A stretch of 64,000 nt of DNA from Anabaena sphaerica FACHB-251 (lineage in GTDB: Bacteria; Cyanobacteriota; Cyanobacteriia; Cyanobacteriales; Nostocaceae): the NCBI RefSeq assembly GCF_014696825.1, contig NZ_JACJQU010000010.1, positions 62,001-126,000 of the forward strand. The letters are read 5' to 3'. The notes beneath the pieces were generated by a model. That model saw only the letters and a program-made list of their open reading frames with translations. It did not search any database and was not told the DNA's origin. Positions 62,708-64,000 of the stretch are shown in pieces; position 1 is the stretch's first letter, and every line of letters starts with the position of its first letter. Position numbers and translations under genes: made by a program.

Positions 62708-64000
62708 GTTTCTAAACCACAAATCCCCGCAAGGGGACTGAAACACGCTTGCGACGGGCTTTTGCTTTTTCGGTTTGCTCATAGTTTCTAAACCACAAAT
62801 CCCCGCAAGGGGACTGAAACCAACTTTTAAAACACCATTATCAAAATAAAAATTACGTTTCTAAACCACAAATCCCCGCAAGGGGACTGAAACATGAAAA
62901 TGGCAAGTTCTTCGCTGTTCTCAAAGTTGGTTTCTAAACCACAAATCCCCGCAAGGGGACTGAAACTTTTCTGGAAATATCACCAAAAAGAAAGTCTTCA
63001 TTTAAGGTTTCTAAACCACAAATCCCCGCAAGGGGACTGAAACTCTACCTCTGGCGCTTGCTGCGGCTGCGGGTCTTGTTTCTAAACCACAAATCCCCGC
63101 AAGGGGACTGAAACTTGCCTTGACCATCACAAACCACTGTCCCTGATGGCATCGGTTTCTAAACCACAAATCCCCGCAAGGGGACTGAAACATCTTATGT
63201 TAACCCAACACCGCATCACAAAGCAAGGTTTCTAAACCACAAATCCCCGCAAGGGGACTGAAACGCTTTGTATTGCTTGATCCTTCAATTACGGCTTGCA
63301 CCTGTTCAGGTTTCTAAACCACAAATCCCCGCAAGGGGACTGAAACTGTCAAGAGACTTTCCAGAAAAAGTTAAAAACATTGTTTCTAAACCACAAATCC
63401 CCGCAAGGGGACTGAAACATCTCTGGGAACAGATCACACAATTCTTTGAGTTGCACCGGGGTTTCTAAACCACAAATCCCCGCAAGGGGACTGAAACTCA
63501 AGATAATGGCGATATTTTAGCCAGAATTCCTGAGTTTCTAAACCACAAATCCCCGCAAGGGGACTGAAACCCTGTATCACCACCTGTAGCAGGAGGAGAA
63601 GCTATGTTTCTAAACCACAAATCCCCGCAAGGGGACTGAAACTTGACAAGGGTTTTGGATTTATGTTACACTATTCAGTTTCTAAACCACAAATCCCCGC
63701 AAGGGGACTGAAACCAAACTCAACTTGCTGGCATTGAAAATGCGATTAATGAGTTTCTAAACCACAAATCCCCGCAAGGGGACTGAAACCTTTCCGTCGA
63801 TAACCAGATAACAAAAATCCGAACAGTTTCTAAACCACAAATCCCCGCAAGGGGACTGAAACGTACCAGTAGCAGAACGAAAAGTCACTTGCCCCAATTG
63901 AGGTTTCTAAACCACAAATCCCCGCAAGGGGACTGAAACGAGAGTTTGTACCGTCAATATAAATTGCACACCAATGTTTCTAAACCACAAATCCCCGCAA
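62708..64000 (+). CRISPR. CRISPR array 2, transcribed rightward, continues past the window
   Basis: 18 repeats are visible, the last (starting 63976) cut by the window edge. The 37-bp repeat starts GTTTCTAAACCACAAATCCC and ends CGCAAGGGGACTGAAAC. Compared with the complement of the array 1 repeat it differs at one position (CACAAAT against CACTAAT). Spacers are 34-42 bp. No degenerate repeat is seen, as expected for a leader-proximal part. Confidence 0.98.

Noticed and set aside
63011-63468. Open frames inside array 2 (63011-63193 and 63268-63468)
   Set aside because: Translation of repeat units with spacers between them, as in array 1.

Overview
The window looks like part of a plasmid or genomic island from a filamentous (Nostocales-type) cyanobacterium. 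The DNA is AT-rich, carries scattered HIP1 octamers (GCGATCGC) and short heptamer-type repeats between genes, and holds several protein families typical of cyanobacteria (Csx19, Cas7-insert and TIGR03985 CRISPR proteins, DUF5674, DUF4277 transposase). No rRNA, tRNA or core chromosomal gene was recognised.

Layout: (1) 1-12.8 kb, a conjugation-type secretion module on the + strand: an open-ended acidic/coiled-coil protein, a VirB2-like membrane protein, a VirB4 ATPase with a VirB3-like head, a VirB5-like exported protein, and VirB6-, VirB8-, VirB10- and VirB9-like proteins. No relaxase or VirD4 coupling protein is visible. (2) 13-31 kb, an accessory zone of small genes: two XRE regulators, a GIY-YIG protein, an intact IS1634-type element with a 6-bp target duplication, a GMC oxidoreductase with a Tat signal, a broken/chimeric DinD-type pair, an SDR dehydrogenase, a SnoaL-like protein, a lone integrase core-binding domain, an IS630 remnant, MITE-like elements, and a short repeated motif (AATTCTTNAGGGGAAA-like) that punctuates gene boundaries. 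(3) 31.3-37.3 kb, a CRISPR array with 82 repeats by hand count, transcribed leftward. (4) 37.3-62.7 kb, two cas modules. (5) 62.7 kb to the right edge, a second array (18 repeats seen), transcribed rightward.

The cas region is the main interest. A type III-D-variant complex (HD-less Cas10, Cas7, Cas5-Cas11, double Cas7, Csx19, Cas7-insert) sits with a Card1/Can2-like CARF nuclease, a Csx3 ring nuclease and two paralogous WYL-type TIGR03985 proteins. It has no cas6, cas1 or cas2. Next to it lies a complete type I module (split Cas3, Cas8, Cas7, Cas5, Cas6, Cas4, Cas1, Cas2). The two arrays have almost the same repeat and nearly identical leaders of about 190 bp in inverted orientation, so both modules probably use one crRNA pool made by the single Cas6 and extended by the single Cas1-Cas2-Cas4 set.

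The strongest undescribed signal is a palindromic promoter element, TTGGAA-N8-TTCCAA, followed 7 nt later by a -10-like hexamer. It occurs with the same geometry at all four cas transcription starts (csx3, card1/cas10 operon, cas3, cas8). It also faces a plausible -10 on the opposite strand, toward the two WYL genes and toward two PD-(D/E)XK-type genes (Uma2-like and Rpn-like). This suggests one regulon in which the TIGR03985 proteins bind the palindrome and control both CRISPR modules and their neighbours. All family assignments come from reading the protein sequences; no database search was run.
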